A stretch of 64,000 nt of DNA from Rhynchopus sp. YZ270_cl-10. Taxonomy: Eukaryota; Euglenozoa; Diplonemea; Diplonemida; Diplonemidae. The position numbers and the translations under genes were made by a program. Of the stretch, positions 51,317 through 61,493 are shown piece by piece; the stretch's first letter is position 1, and each line of letters opens with the position of its first letter. The notes beneath the pieces were generated by a model. It saw only the letters and a list, made by a program, of their open reading frames with translations. It was not told the DNA's origin and made no database searches. The stretch covers positions 1,262,001-1,326,000 of the forward strand of contig OZ037847.1 of the NCBI GenBank assembly GCA_964035575.1. The letters are read 5' to 3'.

Positions 51317-52465
51317 ATGGCCACCAAACGCCAGGCAACCCTAACAGAGATGTTCGGGCGGGCACCTAAGCGGGCGTGCCTTTCTGCCCCAAAGCCCTGC
51401 CCTCTGGACACTTCTCGCACTACCAACACAACCCTTGATATGTACGACCGTGCCCCGACACCGAGAGGGCCTCCTTCGATTTCTAACTCTGCTTCATCCA
51501 GCCCCACCTCACGACCATCCTCTGCGGTGAAGGTGCCTTCTGTACCGCTAGAACGGAGCGCAGCGGATGAGGAGATGGACGCGGTGATACGGTCTTTGAC
51601 GATGGAGGTGGAGGAAGGGGAGCGGAGAGTAGCGAGGATTGACACGAAAACAGCAATGCGGGAGGAGGAGGAGGAAAGGCAAGGAGAAGAATCTGCCAAC
51701 ATCCCAGATATTGCCCCAAACGTTGTTTCACCCCCAGTAAAGACAGAGACAACAGTGAAATCGGCTCCAAAAAGGGTGGTCCAACTGAAGCTCGATCTTG
51801 GTCAGAAGAAAGGAGGCAGCATCACCTGCCCCAAATGCAAAATGACCTACGCCCCTGCAACCTCCGACGACAAACTCCATCAAAAATTCTGCTCCTCAAA
51901 GCGTGCGAAGCTCATCCACGGCTGGGGTGTAGTCTGCTGTGCCGGCGACATCTCTCAAGCCCACCTTGGCAAAAAGTCTGGAGGAGACCCATGGTGGGGG
52001 GACGAAGACATCTTGGAACAACCTCTGCTTGGTCCTTTGATTGTACGGTGTGGGCCATACTCTTCTGCACTGTTTAAGGAGAACTTTACTGTGGCTGTAG
52101 CGCATTTTGCGAGGAGGGAAATATCCTTGGAGCATACAACTGCCGTATTCGCAGTAGATCCGCAGACCTACCAACTGCTTTCTGTGGTGTTCTTTGAGAC
52201 ATTTACCCGCCAACAGCGTGCACAATATGAAAGCAACGGTGTCGTGCCTCTCATCGGCGTTACATGTGCACTAAACGGCTCCAGCAACACCGGAGGTATC
52301 TCCTCTGAGTTCACCCCTCGCGAGCTGATCTTCGAAATTCTCTCCGCCCTCACAACCCACGCCGTCCACGGCTACACAATGACCAGAAGCCAAATGTTAA
52401 TTCGTGAAGACGTAGGACACAAAGCGATCTTCACCGACCCCTCCAAGATGAGGAGTTACGCCTAA
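51317..52465 (+). CDS. Eco1/ESCO-like cohesion acetyltransferase, divergent
   Basis: 382 residues from the ATG at 51317, which follows an A run; an in-frame upstream extension is possible but reads as low-complexity leader. The N-terminus KRQATLTEMFGR resembles a PCNA-interacting PIP box (Q-x-x-L-x-x-M-F). Residues 20-150 are disordered. Residues 171-192 (CPKCKMTYAPATSDDKLHQK, then FC) fit the zinc finger of Eco1/ESCO, with C171, C174, H188 and C192. The C-terminal domain ends AIFTDPSK..SYA, like the FSDPT..FA..Y ending of the family, but I do not see the usual GISRIWV and RRKGIA acetyl-CoA-binding motifs. If it is an Eco1 homologue it would acetylate Smc3 in S phase in the nucleus. Catalysis is uncertain. 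Confidence 0.55.
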   Translation: MATKRQATLTEMFGRAPKRACLSAPKPCPLDTSRTTNTTLDMYDRAPTPRGPPSISNSASSSPTSRPSSAVKVPSVPLERSAADEEMDAVIRSLTMEVEEGERRVARIDTKTAMREEEEERQGEESANIPDIAPNVVSPPVKTETTVKSAPKRVVQLKLDLGQKKGGSITCPKCKMTYAPATSDDKLHQKFCSSKRAKLIHGWGVVCCAGDISQAHLGKKSGGDPWWGDEDILEQPLLGPLIVRCGPYSSALFKENFTVAVAHFARREISLEHTTAVFAVDPQTYQLLSVVFFETFTRQQRAQYESNGVVPLIGVTCALNGSSNTGGISSEFTPRELIFEILSALTTHAVHGYTMTRSQMLIREDVGHKAIFTDPSKMRSYA

Positions 52466-52849
52466 AATCTTTTTTTTTTAAAAAAGGAAAATGCAGAGGG
52501 GAAAATTGCCTTTTTGAGGCGATAATCTTTCCTGTTGTATTCTGTATTTTTCTTTTTGGTATTGATAAATACCATTGTTTTGTCTATATTTTGTCTACCA
52601 AATTGTTTTCTGTATTTCAAAAAAAAAAAGGATGTTTTCTTTCCCCTCATTTTCCTCCACTTTCCACCTTATTTTTTGGGTTTCGCATTTCAAACCCATT
52701 TTATTATTCCAGCTGACATCGTACGTAGGTCAGTCGGAGGTGCTTGCATTGTATTGATAACTTCACTTTTATGTTTTACACACACACACACTCTCTCTCA
52801 CTCTCACTCTCTCTTTCTCTCAGACGATAATAAACACGATGCGCATAAC
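52466..52849. other. Spacer with class E repeat and CT-rich tract
   Basis: A class E copy at 52712-52771 is followed by a CA/CT-rich tract (52776-52823) ending TTTCTCTCAG, which looks like a splice acceptor just before the next gene. No donor was identified, so it could be a 5'-leader intron end, a trans-splice site or a plain microsatellite. Confidence 0.4.
52712..52771 (+). repeat. Dispersed repeat, class E (3' half)
   Basis: CTGACATCGTACGTAGGTCA, GTCGGAGGTGCTTGCATT, then TTGATAACTTCACTTTT. Confidence 0.6.
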
Positions 52850-52853
52850 ATGA
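52839..52853 (+). promoter_or_regulatory. Four-codon upstream ORF overlapping the next start
   Basis: ATG CGC ATA ACA TGA; its stop shares ATGA with the ATG at 52850, the layout used for stop-restart in some systems. Confidence 0.35.
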
Positions 52854-53593
52854 CACGTCATGATACACAAAAGATGACTATTTTCGAGCAATTCAATCCT
52901 CGGCGGATGTGGGCGGAGATCCGTTTGCAGCCTTTTGTACTGGTTGCGACTGTGGTGTGTGTGTGGCTGTTGATTTCCCTTTCCTTTGTTGCGGAGGGTT
53001 TGGCTGTGTCGTCTGAATTGGAGGATTGGACGGAAGGGGCGAATTGCTCTTTGCTGAGCTCAGAGCATGCGACGGAATGCCAAGATGGGCCTGGGGCTGG
53101 GGGTGTGGGGTATGTGTACAGCGCAATGATCATAGGCTGTGATGAGGTTGTCCGCTCCTCCGCCATATGTGGGGAGGAAACGCTGGCAGGGCGGGAGTGG
53201 TTTGTCGGGGATGTTGAGTCGATGCCTGGGGTGGTGGTGCCGGCCCAGCAGGACGTCTACTTCCCTTGCTATGTCAAGGAGTGCACGGCGTTTGAGTTCC
53301 CCGCAGTACACCGTTCGAAGGAGCGTGGTGCGTCGGCAACGTACTATACAGGAATTATCATAGTCAGTCCGTTCTGTGTTCTCGTCGTCATGCTGCTCCC
53401 CTTTGCGATAATAAGCTGTTTCAGCAACACACCTTCCGAAGGCTACGATAGTACCGACTCTCTCGAAACGCCTCTTGCGCATGCAACGTACACACAAAGG
53501 GACCTGGATCAAGCAAAATGGCGGTCCAGTGCAAGAAATTCAATACACGTTGCGGCAACACGGATGCGTGCAGATACCCGCATGCGGTCGTGA
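52850..53593 (+). CDS. Two-TM protein with a cysteine-rich loop, unknown family
   Basis: 247 residues if started at 52850 (MTRHDTQKMTIFEQF); a start at the second Met (52874) is possible. TM1 is near residues 30-55 (VLVATVVCVWLLISLSFVAE) and TM2 near 169-192 (TGIIIVSPFCVLVVMLLPFA). The roughly 110-residue segment between them has six cysteines (NCS, ECQ, GCD, ICG, PCY, ECT), likely three disulfides, and one NCS sequon, so it should face the lumen or outside. The C-terminal tail is Arg-rich and cytosolic in that model. The open frame extends upstream over the spacer, but that part is T-rich and not conserved-looking. I recognise no family. Confidence 0.65.
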   Translation: MTRHDTQKMTIFEQFNPRRMWAEIRLQPFVLVATVVCVWLLISLSFVAEGLAVSSELEDWTEGANCSLLSSEHATECQDGPGAGGVGYVYSAMIIGCDEVVRSSAICGEETLAGREWFVGDVESMPGVVVPAQQDVYFPCYVKECTAFEFPAVHRSKERGASATYYTGIIIVSPFCVLVVMLLPFAIISCFSNTPSEGYDSTDSLETPLAHATYTQRDLDQAKWRSSARNSIHVAATRMRADTRMRS

Positions 53594-54174
53594 ATTGACC
53601 ATAAAAGTGAAAATTAGAGGGGAAAGGGGAGGGGGGTGATGGATGGTGCCCTATTGTGGGATTTGCCCATGTGGTTTATGGGCGTCGTGATATATGTGCT
53701 CGGAGGAGGTGGGGGAGGGAGGGGGGTATGTGGTTGTGTGGGTTTTGGGGGGGGAAAGATGTGTGCGTATTGGTATTGCATTTTCATCGTTTCAAAAAAA
53801 AGTTTCTGTTCTGGTTTTATTTTGTGCTATTCTTATTTTTGTGTAGTTGAACAAAAAAACTTGAACATAAATCGTATTCCTTTTACATGAATCTCCATTG
53901 GAATACTACCAAGTGGTGTGCATATACCCTGCAGGTGGTCGAAGCTGTCGTCAATGCAATTGTTCTCTTGCTTAAGTGCTTGCAAGCATAATACAAGTCT
54001 CTATCCTTCACCATTTCCACGCTGCTGTGCCTCCCAGTGCAACTCCAATGTCCAGCAGTTTGTTCGGTTCTGCCTTACTACCTTTGTTGTTCCCCGTCCA
54101 CCCAAAACGACACTAAACACTCAGCATTACACTTTTTTACCACCAAAACTACATCACAAAAAAAAATAAAAAAA
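53594..54174. other. Spacer before the first iron transporter gene
   Basis: G-rich tract at 53620-53760, then mixed. The last 15 bases before the ATG are almost all A. No gene or repeat recognised. Confidence 0.5.
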
Positions 54175-54984
54175 ATGGCCACCGAACACACCCCGCTCAA
54201 CGGAAAGAGGCTTTCCCGCCGCCACTCCAGCCGCAGAAGCATCCAGTTTGTTGACGACCACATTGACATGGATGGGTCCTTCAAGGCCGCAGTGTTCGGG
54301 TTCAACGACGGACTGAGCGCAAACACCTGCCTGATGATCGGAATGGGCTCCGGTGGAATGAACCCTGCCTCCGTGATTGCCTCGGGACTTGTGGGTCTGA
54401 TCGCAGGCGCAGCAAGCATGGGTGCAGGTGAGTGGATCTCCACAACACTGAACAACTCATACGAGAAGAACGAGATCGAACGTGAGGCCGACCACCTCCG
54501 CCACCATGAGGAGATGGAGGACAGGAACCTTGCGGAGAAGCTGCGTGAGGAGTACGGCTTTTCGCAGGAGACAATCAACCATGTTTTCAAGGACATGTCG
54601 ACGGGTAACAAAGAAAAGGACTTTGACATGAAGCTTCGCCTGAACGTGAAGATGGAGATGGGTCTTGACGTGGACGACGAGAGAGGCAACGCGATGAAGG
54701 CGATGACGTTCATGATGACGGCGTTTGCCCTTGGTGCGGCTGTGCCTCTGTTCCCTTGGTTGCCCATGTGGTTCCCGGGAGCGCACCTGGCGATGTGGCT
54801 GTCTGTGCTGTGCTCGCTGATTGCTTCGATTGTGGTGGGTATGCGTCTTGCGCAGGAAACCGGTGAGCCTATGATCGCGACGGCCGCGAGACAGGTGTGG
54901 GCTGCGACTGTTGCGATTGTTTCCGTGTGGGGTCTGGGTGCTCTCTTCCAAATGGTGACCGGTGTTGCTGCCCCTGCAGCATAA
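54175..54984 (+). CDS. CCC1/VIT1-family vacuolar iron transporter, copy 1
   Basis: 269 residues. Five TM helices fit about residues 38-60, 64-88, 175-198, 204-226 and 240-262. The family core is clear: FGFNDGLSAN with D45, and GAASMGAGEWIS with M82 and E86. Between TM2 and TM3 (about 92-172) is the acidic, Met-containing cytosolic metal-binding domain (ERE, HHEEMED, MKLRLNVKMEMGLDVDDE). The family exports Fe2+ or Mn2+ from the cytosol into the vacuole in exchange for protons. The Arg/Ser-rich N-terminus (residues 10-22) is cytosolic. The start ATG follows an A run and has the context AAAATGGCCACC. Tandem paralogue 768 bases downstream. Confidence 0.9.
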   Translation: MATEHTPLNGKRLSRRHSSRRSIQFVDDHIDMDGSFKAAVFGFNDGLSANTCLMIGMGSGGMNPASVIASGLVGLIAGAASMGAGEWISTTLNNSYEKNEIEREADHLRHHEEMEDRNLAEKLREEYGFSQETINHVFKDMSTGNKEKDFDMKLRLNVKMEMGLDVDDERGNAMKAMTFMMTAFALGAAVPLFPWLPMWFPGAHLAMWLSVLCSLIASIVVGMRLAQETGEPMIATAARQVWAATVAIVSVWGLGALFQMVTGVAAPAA

Positions 54985-55752
54985 ACAGACACCTCACTCC
55001 AAAAAGGAAGGAGACCCCAACCAAAGTGTGACCGTGTTCTGTGTTGTTTGCAAGCTGATGTTATTGATTTTTCTAGTTATTTTTCTGCACTCAAGGTGTC
55101 AACGCTTTTTTTTTTTCTATTATTTGCTTTGTTTTTTTCCCGGGAGTGAAGCGGTGGCAAAAGCGTTCTGCAGTGGGCAATGCGAGGATCTGATACACAT
55201 AAGGCTTTGTCGCCGTACTAAGTAACTATCCTTTCGCCCCCCCGCTTTTCCACTGCGCACTGCTTTATTTTTTTTTTAGTTCTTTTTGTTTTCTGTATTC
55301 CCGCTCCCGCGAAGTCATCGCCGGATCTAACAAGTTCCACATGGTTTGTCTTCTTGGATGTGTCGTACGTGCGGCACATTCATATTTGTTCAAGTTTTCT
55401 TTATGTTACCCGTTTCAACCTGTGTGTGTGAGCACTGCAAGTTTGTGTGCCTCGTGTGCCGATTCTTCAAACGTAGTGTTTGTGCGGGCTTTTGGGGGCG
55501 GTGCGAGGTTATCCGCGAAAACACAAAAGCGCGTGCAATATTAGCGATGCGAAAATAACGAAAACCGAAGACGACCGAACCCAAGGCCCAATTGCTTTGG
55601 ACTCAAAAGGGAAACGACAAAAAACGTTGGACAAAGTAAAATGTGTAAAAAAGAGAACACACAACTTTTTTCTTGCTCAGCGCCACCTCACTTTATTTGC
55701 AACATCTGTATCAGTTATCACCAACTAAAAAAAACAAAAAAAACACACAAAA
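54985..55752. other. Spacer between the iron transporter genes
   Basis: Not a copy of the spacer upstream of the first gene, so the duplication unit did not include it or it has changed beyond recognition. Carries one class B hairpin. The final bases before the ATG are A-rich. Confidence 0.5.
55356..55400 (+). repeat. Hairpin repeat, class B
   Basis: GGATGTGTCGTACGTGCGGC, ACATTCATATTTGTT, then CAAGTTTTC. Confidence 0.5.
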
Positions 55753-56565
55753 ATGGCCACCGAACTCACCCCGCTCAACGGAAAGAAGCTTTCCCGCCGC
55801 CACTCCAGCCGCAGAAGCATCCAGTTTGTTGACGACCACATTGACATGGATGGGTCCTTCAAGGCCGCAGTGTTCGGGTTCAACGACGGACTGAGCGCAA
55901 ACACCTGCCTGATGATCGGAATGGGATCGGCAAGTGGCATGACTCCATCCTCTGTGATTGCCTCGGGACTTGTGGGTCTGATCGCAGGAGCAGCAAGCAT
56001 GGGTGCAGGTGAGTGGATCTCCACAACACTGAACAACTCATACGAGAAGAACGAGATCGAACGTGAGGCCGACCACCTCCGCCACCATGAGGAGATGGAG
56101 GACAGGAACCTTGCGGAGAAGCTGCGTGAGGAGTACGGCTTTTCGCAGGACACCATTAACTCTGTTTTCAAGGACATGTCGACGGGCAACAAAGAACAGG
56201 ACTTTGACATGAAGCTTCGCCTGAACGTGAAGATGGAGATGGGTCTTGACGTGGACGACGAGAGAGGCAACGCGATGAAGGCGATGACGTTCATGATGAC
56301 GGCGTTTGCCCTTGGTGCGGCTGTGCCTCTGTTCCCTTGGTTGCCCATGTGGTTCCCTGGGTCCCACCTGGCGATGTGGCTGTCTGTGCTGTGCTCGCTG
56401 ATTGCTTCGATTGCTGTGGGTGCACGCCTTGCACAGGCCACTGGTGAGCCTATGATCAACACTGCGCTTAGACAGGTGTGGGCTGCGACTGTTGCGATTG
56501 TTTCCGTGTGGGGTCTGGGTGAGTTGTTCCAAATCCTGACCGGCATTTCTGCCCCTGCAGCATAG
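55753..56565 (+). CDS. CCC1/VIT1-family vacuolar iron transporter, copy 2
   Basis: 270 residues, same family signatures as copy 1 with one extra residue in the TM1-TM2 loop (GMGSASGMTPSS against GMGSGGMNPAS). Long central stretches are identical in DNA to copy 1, including third codon positions, while the loop near residue 60 and the last 60 residues differ. Such patchy identity suggests recent tandem duplication or gene conversion of the core. The changed C-terminal helices (ALRQVWAA, ELFQILTGISAPAA) could tune transport or regulation. Confidence 0.9.
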   Translation: MATELTPLNGKKLSRRHSSRRSIQFVDDHIDMDGSFKAAVFGFNDGLSANTCLMIGMGSASGMTPSSVIASGLVGLIAGAASMGAGEWISTTLNNSYEKNEIEREADHLRHHEEMEDRNLAEKLREEYGFSQDTINSVFKDMSTGNKEQDFDMKLRLNVKMEMGLDVDDERGNAMKAMTFMMTAFALGAAVPLFPWLPMWFPGSHLAMWLSVLCSLIASIAVGARLAQATGEPMINTALRQVWAATVAIVSVWGLGELFQILTGISAPAA

Positions 56566-56788
56566 TAAAGAACCTACCTGAAACGAACAAAAGAATCAAC
56601 CCACTGCTCTTTAACCGAGAGCAAGAGGGCCTCAACGTTTTATGAACACTATATTATTTTACACCACCCCCTATATAATAACCATGTTTGTCAAACCGAT
56701 CCCATTGTTCACAAGACTTTCAATGTCGCATAAAACAAAAGGATCGCGTAGACAGGTAAAAAGAAAATGGGGGAGGTTTTTTTTATTT

Positions 56789-56824
56789 AGATGACTAAGC
56801 ACTGCGAGACTTAGTATATCATCT
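56789..56824 (+). repeat. Hairpin repeat, class A with perfect outer stem
   Basis: AGATGACTAAG, loop CACTGCGAGA, CTTAGTATATCATCT. AGATGA/TCATCT pairs fully, against AGGTGA/TCACCT at 27423 and 30397. Confidence 0.65.
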
Positions 56825-57554
56825 CTCCACCAATGATATTTTTTTTTTTTGGGAAAAGCGCGTTTTTTTGGAATACTGTCTACTACCCCCGTAGTCTACC
56901 CTCATATTGTTTTTTTTTTTTGTCATCTTTGTGTTATGTTTTGCTGTGCTTTTTTTCGCACAGAAAGAGAGTGTTGGACACTGTTCTGAGTGGGAATTTG
57001 GAACAATGTGCTTGTCTAGGGTCTGCGACGCGTATTCAGATTTCAAAATTTATTTTCAAAGATATTTCGAGTGATTCAGTTCAGGGGATAGGGGAGCTAC
57101 ACACCCCATTTGACGATGAGAGGCGTGTGTGTACTATTGTTTTTTGAACAACCCCAATCGTTTTTTTTTCCTCTTCGTTCACATCTGCTGGAGCGTGAAC
57201 CATTGCGAGGTGATTACCCGAACAATATCTGTACAACGTCAACCCCATGCAGATGATATTTTTTTTGCGCAAGAGACCGCCCTTTTTATTTTCGCGCCAC
57301 CCCACTTTGATTGTTTATTGATTTCTCAAATTTTCTCTCTTTTTTTTTTTGTCATCGTTTTTCAGCTTCAGTCCTTTTTCCTTGCGTCCCCCTCAGTGGG
57401 AAGCAACGGTACATTGCACAACACGTTATGTTTTTTTTTACTTGGTTCTCCCTTTTTTCTTCTTTTTTTGATGCTCTCTTTTGAGGTGTTTAATCGCACT
57501 TTTTTGTTCTCTTTCACTTAGATAGAGCATTGTTGGTTAGGATCATCTTCACCT

Positions 57555-57598
57555 AGGTGTTTGTGCACGAGAGGCGCATTCATCTTGCAAGCTTTCTT
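57555..57598 (+). repeat. Hairpin repeat, class B
   Basis: AGGTGTTTGTGC, loop ACGAGAG, GCGCATTCATCTT, then GCAAGCTTTC. Confidence 0.6.
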
Positions 57599-57956
57599 TT
57601 TTTCTTTTTTCTGCACCTCTCTCGAAGTCGGGAGAGGCAGGAGGACAATTTCTTTTTTCTTCTTCTTTTTTTTTTTTTTTTTTGACCAGCAAAAAATATG
57701 GCACTCTCCTCCCTCTTCTCACCACAATCACCCCACCGCAACACAACACAACAGATTTTTCGCTGTACAACAACGCCTCACCGTCTCAAAAAAACACCCT
57801 TCAAACACACAGCATTTTTTTTTTTTCCACTGTTCACTCAAAATAACTTCCATCCCGCCCAACCCCTCCCAAATAGGCAAACGACACAAAAACAACAACC
57901 TATATTTTTTCTCTCGCATCGTGGAATAACAGCTCTAAGCCTGACGTAAAAATAAA

Positions 57957-58244
57957 ATGAGGTTTGTTTGGGTGATGATAGTGTTGATTGTGTTGGCAGT
58001 GGTGACGGAGTGTTACGTTGCTGCACCTGAACCGACTGCGACAGAGCGTCTGAGCAAAGGCGTCCGCTTTTCACTGAAGAAGCGCGCGCGGGAACACAAC
58101 GTGAACCAGTTTTTCAACTGCACAAAATACACACGTGACCACAGCGAGCGGGCGGAAGAGCTACGCAAGGCAGATTGGGAGATTTCTCTGCAATGGGTTA
58201 TGTCGACTTTGGCAGGGCTTTTCGCTCCTTCGTCTGCGTCATAA
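57957..58244 (+). CDS. Small secreted or lumenal protein
   Basis: 95 residues. The N-terminus MRFVWVMIVLIVLAVVTECY is a typical signal peptide, with cleavage likely after about residue 20-23. The mature part is basic and charged (LKKRAREHNVNQFFNCTKYT) with one NCT sequon and a single mature cysteine, and ends in SLQWVMSTLAGLFAPSSAS, a weakly hydrophobic tail. No family recognised. The ATG follows an A-rich leader like those of the other genes here. Short, so the call rests on the signal peptide and clean frame. Confidence 0.5.
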   Translation: MRFVWVMIVLIVLAVVTECYVAAPEPTATERLSKGVRFSLKKRAREHNVNQFFNCTKYTRDHSERAEELRKADWEISLQWVMSTLAGLFAPSSAS

Positions 58245-59295
58245 TGGGGCTCTGTGGGGGTCACTGCGGGGTGTGTTTAACTAATATGGGGTAATTCTTG
58301 CGCAGAATATGACCCCAATGTGGGGATGTATGTATTATTCTATGTTTTTCGCAAGAAAAGCAAAAAAAAAAATTGTACAACTAGTGGGGGTCGGTATAAA
58401 AAAAGCAGAGCGAAAACAGCGCATCCATCGGGATGACACTTAAATGCAACGTAACGGGGCTGGGGGGGTTTTGGGGGGGCTTTTTGTTCGAAGGTGAAGA
58501 GAAGTGCTCATTGTTGGCCAGCTTTTTATCTCTTTGCTTTTTTAAAGGGAAAATGGCGATAACACATTTTTTTGTTTGCGATAACACGAAAAGTTGACTT
58601 GAAATACAGCAACCTGCTCTTGACAGTGTACCAAAAAAAATGTTTCATTAGTGCACCCAAAAAGTATACGTGTTGTCGCAATTTCCCCTATTTTTTTTTA
58701 ACGCGGAAACGATTTCAGGATTGGGCGTTGTGTCCCCTGGTCTAATGGTGTTTTGTGTTTATGATGCATTTGTTTTGTTGCCATATTACCAACCTTTCTC
58801 TGTAACCCAAATGAAGCCCTATTTGATTATTCTATAATCTATGAGACAATCGGTGCCTGCATCCAGAGGCCTATGTCTGACTGTATCTCCTTAGGATGAG
58901 AATGGGTGGCGGGTGGGGCGGGAACAGAGACGAAACCAGAGGCCTGAGGGGTAGATGGCCGAATTCCCTCATCTGCTTCCATACAGGCGGTTTTCATTTG
59001 GATCGTGGTCGGAGGGGTGTTTGCATCAACCATTCTTTTGTTCCCTTTGTAAAAAAAAAAGGCTCAGCATGCGAGACTCGAGCAAAAGCCCGCTTGAGGA
59101 AACAAGGTCTAAACGTATCTCTTTGTTGGAGTTACCTGTGCATGACTATCAAAAAGAGCAAAGTGGCGCAGTGTTTTCCCGCATGGTTCAAATTTTTTTT
59201 TCAAAAAAAGCGTGTGTGCAGGAGAGTGGTTCAGCATACAACAGTTTTCGTTCTTTAGGTACATTGTCTGGGGCCGGGGCCAAGCAATAATTTAT

Positions 59296-59470
59296 TCGAG
59301 TGAAATATGAACCATTTTATTTCACGCATGAAAAAATGGCTCTCAAATACGTTATTTCCCAGCGAAGCGAGGGAAATAAGAGTTACGAGGGTGCCTTTTT
59401 TTTGTGGCAAGAAAATGTTCTTATTTCCTCAAATATGTAATTTTATGTGACAAGTGAAAAACGTATTTGC
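59296..59470. repeat. Relic of a foldback element related to the YR cluster
   Basis: TTATTTCCC / GGGAAATAA enclose AGCGAAGCGA, with the mini-hairpin GCGAAGC. TTTATTTCACGC, GTGAAATA and GACAAGTGAAAA around it echo the motifs near the YR transposons at 7-10 kb. Confidence 0.55.
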
Positions 59471-59958
59471 ACCGCGTCATATAAAATATATAGAAAACCT
59501 CTTCAGCTTTCTAGTGAGGTGGTCTGCAACCTAGAGGGTTTGTTATAAGACATGTAATTGTAAGGTAAGGCAACGAAGCACGGTGAGGCAACATTGATCT
59601 GACATTTTTTTTGTTCTGTGCGACATTTTTTTCTTTCCGACGCCTATTTTCTCAAAAAAAAGATTATCTTTCCACGTTTATTAAAGATGTCTGAAGTCAT
59701 TCATCTTACGTTTTTCCTTCTCTCTTTAATGGCAAATCATGAGAGATCATCTTACAAAAAAATCCCCCCCTTTTTTAAAAAAAAAAACTTTATCAATTAC
59801 GCTTTGTAAGCAGCTGCCTACCTCGCAACATTTCGAGGTTCAGCAACACCACTGAGGCGTCTGCGCCTTGTTAACTTCCCTTAAGATGATAGTGGGTGGG
59901 GGACACGTATCCATCTCTCTAGTGCCTTTAGACTTCCTCCCTTCAACAGTCTCTTTTT

Positions 59959-59996
59959 GATGTGCATGCACGCGAAGCATATTCATTGAATTTTTC
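59959..59996 (+). repeat. Hairpin repeat, class B
   Basis: GATGTGCATGC, loop ACGCGAA, GCATATTCATTG, then AATTTTTC. Confidence 0.5.
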
Positions 59997-60774
59997 TTTT
60001 TTCTTTTGGTAAAAATGGAGCGTTTCCCCGTTGGTTGTTCGCTTTTTTGATAAACTCCCTTGGTTTGCAAGGACATCTTAGTGACTGAGAAAGAGGATGC
60101 ATCGTAATCTCACACCCTTCCTCTCTTACTCCACGTCTACACCACAAATCCAACATAAACAGAGCACACCGCATTTTCAAACCAAACAACAACATTTTTC
60201 AAACTCCTCTGGTTTGCAATAACACCCCCGTCTACGCTCTGGGCGCCTTTGTGTCCGCATCAGGCAAAGCCAGGTGTCCTTTTCTGTGGTCATATTTCTG
60301 TCATAGGTTCATCCCCAAAGAGATGAAGCCAAATGGGTTGTTAAGCCACCTTGTGGGTATCTTAAGGTGGGGGTTTTGTTTTGTGTGTGTTAGACAATAA
60401 TTGATACACCGAACGGCTTGTGGTGAATAAAAAAATGAGGGAAGCTAATGAAGTGCAGCATGCGTTATCAAAACTTCTTTCTTTATTATTCGATGTTTAT
60501 TTCGGGCAAGCAGTGGGGTGTTTTGCTTAGTTTTTTAATCTTGTCTTTTTTTCTTTGACAAGACATTTACTCTCAATCCTGCAAAAGGGATTTTTGCACC
60601 GGTATATATCACTTCTCCCCCGCCTTTTGTGTATTGATAGCGTGTTGTGTCGAGAACGAATGCTGCAATGAATTTCTCACAAAAAGAAAAGAAAAGAAGA
60701 GAAAAAAAAGGCTACTTCCACGAAAAGCAAATTTGTTTGTGGGGGTGGTCAACAAAAAAAGGGGGAATTTTTGT

Positions 60775-60817
60775 AGATGTGTGTGCACGAGAGGCACTGC
60801 CATCTTTCAAGTTTTTC
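60775..60817 (+). repeat. Hairpin repeat, class B
   Basis: AGATGTGTGTGC, loop ACGAGAG, GCACTGCCATCTTT, then CAAGTTTTTC. Confidence 0.65.
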
Positions 60818-61403
60818 ATTTTCTTTGGACAAACCTGGACCGTTACTGGGGGGGAGCTATTAAAGTATACGTATACTTTATTCGGCGGGAATTACTGCTT
60901 AAATGGCCAAAAAAACGAAAAAGGAAAAAAAAAAAAAAATCGCTGTTATTTTGGGGTTTCTAGTGGCCGAAACCTCGCGAAAACACCACCATTGACATTT
61001 TTGGGCCAATCCCAGCCAGTGGTGGGGTCAATGTGGAAAAATGAACAATTTTTTGGTGATTTAAATTTTCACAAATCTGAACCCCATCAGCACCAATCGT
61101 GTAAAAACTGATACACGCGTTTTAGGTCAAAAATACTCGTTTCTCAGCTCAAAGTGACCCCATCACAGCATGCACAGAATCCGGACCACCGAAATCAAAA
61201 ATTTTTTTTTTCGATTTTTTGTGCAAAAATTGTCGTAAAATTTTTTTAGTAAGAAAAATGTACACAAAAACCGTATACTTTATTTCACAGATTTCCACGC
61301 TCAAAATGGGTTTCCGCGCCGTATACTTTATTACCCCCGTATACTTTATTAGCACCGTATACTTTAATAGCCCCCCCCCCCAGTAACCCTGGGCTGTTTT
61401 TTC

Positions 61404-61440
61404 TGGTGTACACGAGAAGCGTTCATTCTTCACATTTTTC
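61404..61440 (+). repeat. Hairpin repeat, class B (short)
   Basis: GGTGTACACGAGAAGCGTTC then ATTCTTCACATTTTTC. Confidence 0.4.
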
Positions 61441-61450
61441 ACTGATTTGT

Positions 61451-61493
61451 GGTGATTAAGCACGAGAGGCTTAGGTTCATCTTATCAACTTTC
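61451..61493 (+). repeat. Hairpin repeat, class A
   Basis: GGTGATTAAGC, loop ACGAGAG, GCTTAGGTTCATCTTAT, then CAACTTTCC. Confidence 0.65.

Larger units (their letters stand above)
56566..57956. other. Noncoding spacer
   Basis: T-rich with one class A and one class B hairpin. CA-rich before the next gene. No other gene supported. Confidence 0.5.
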
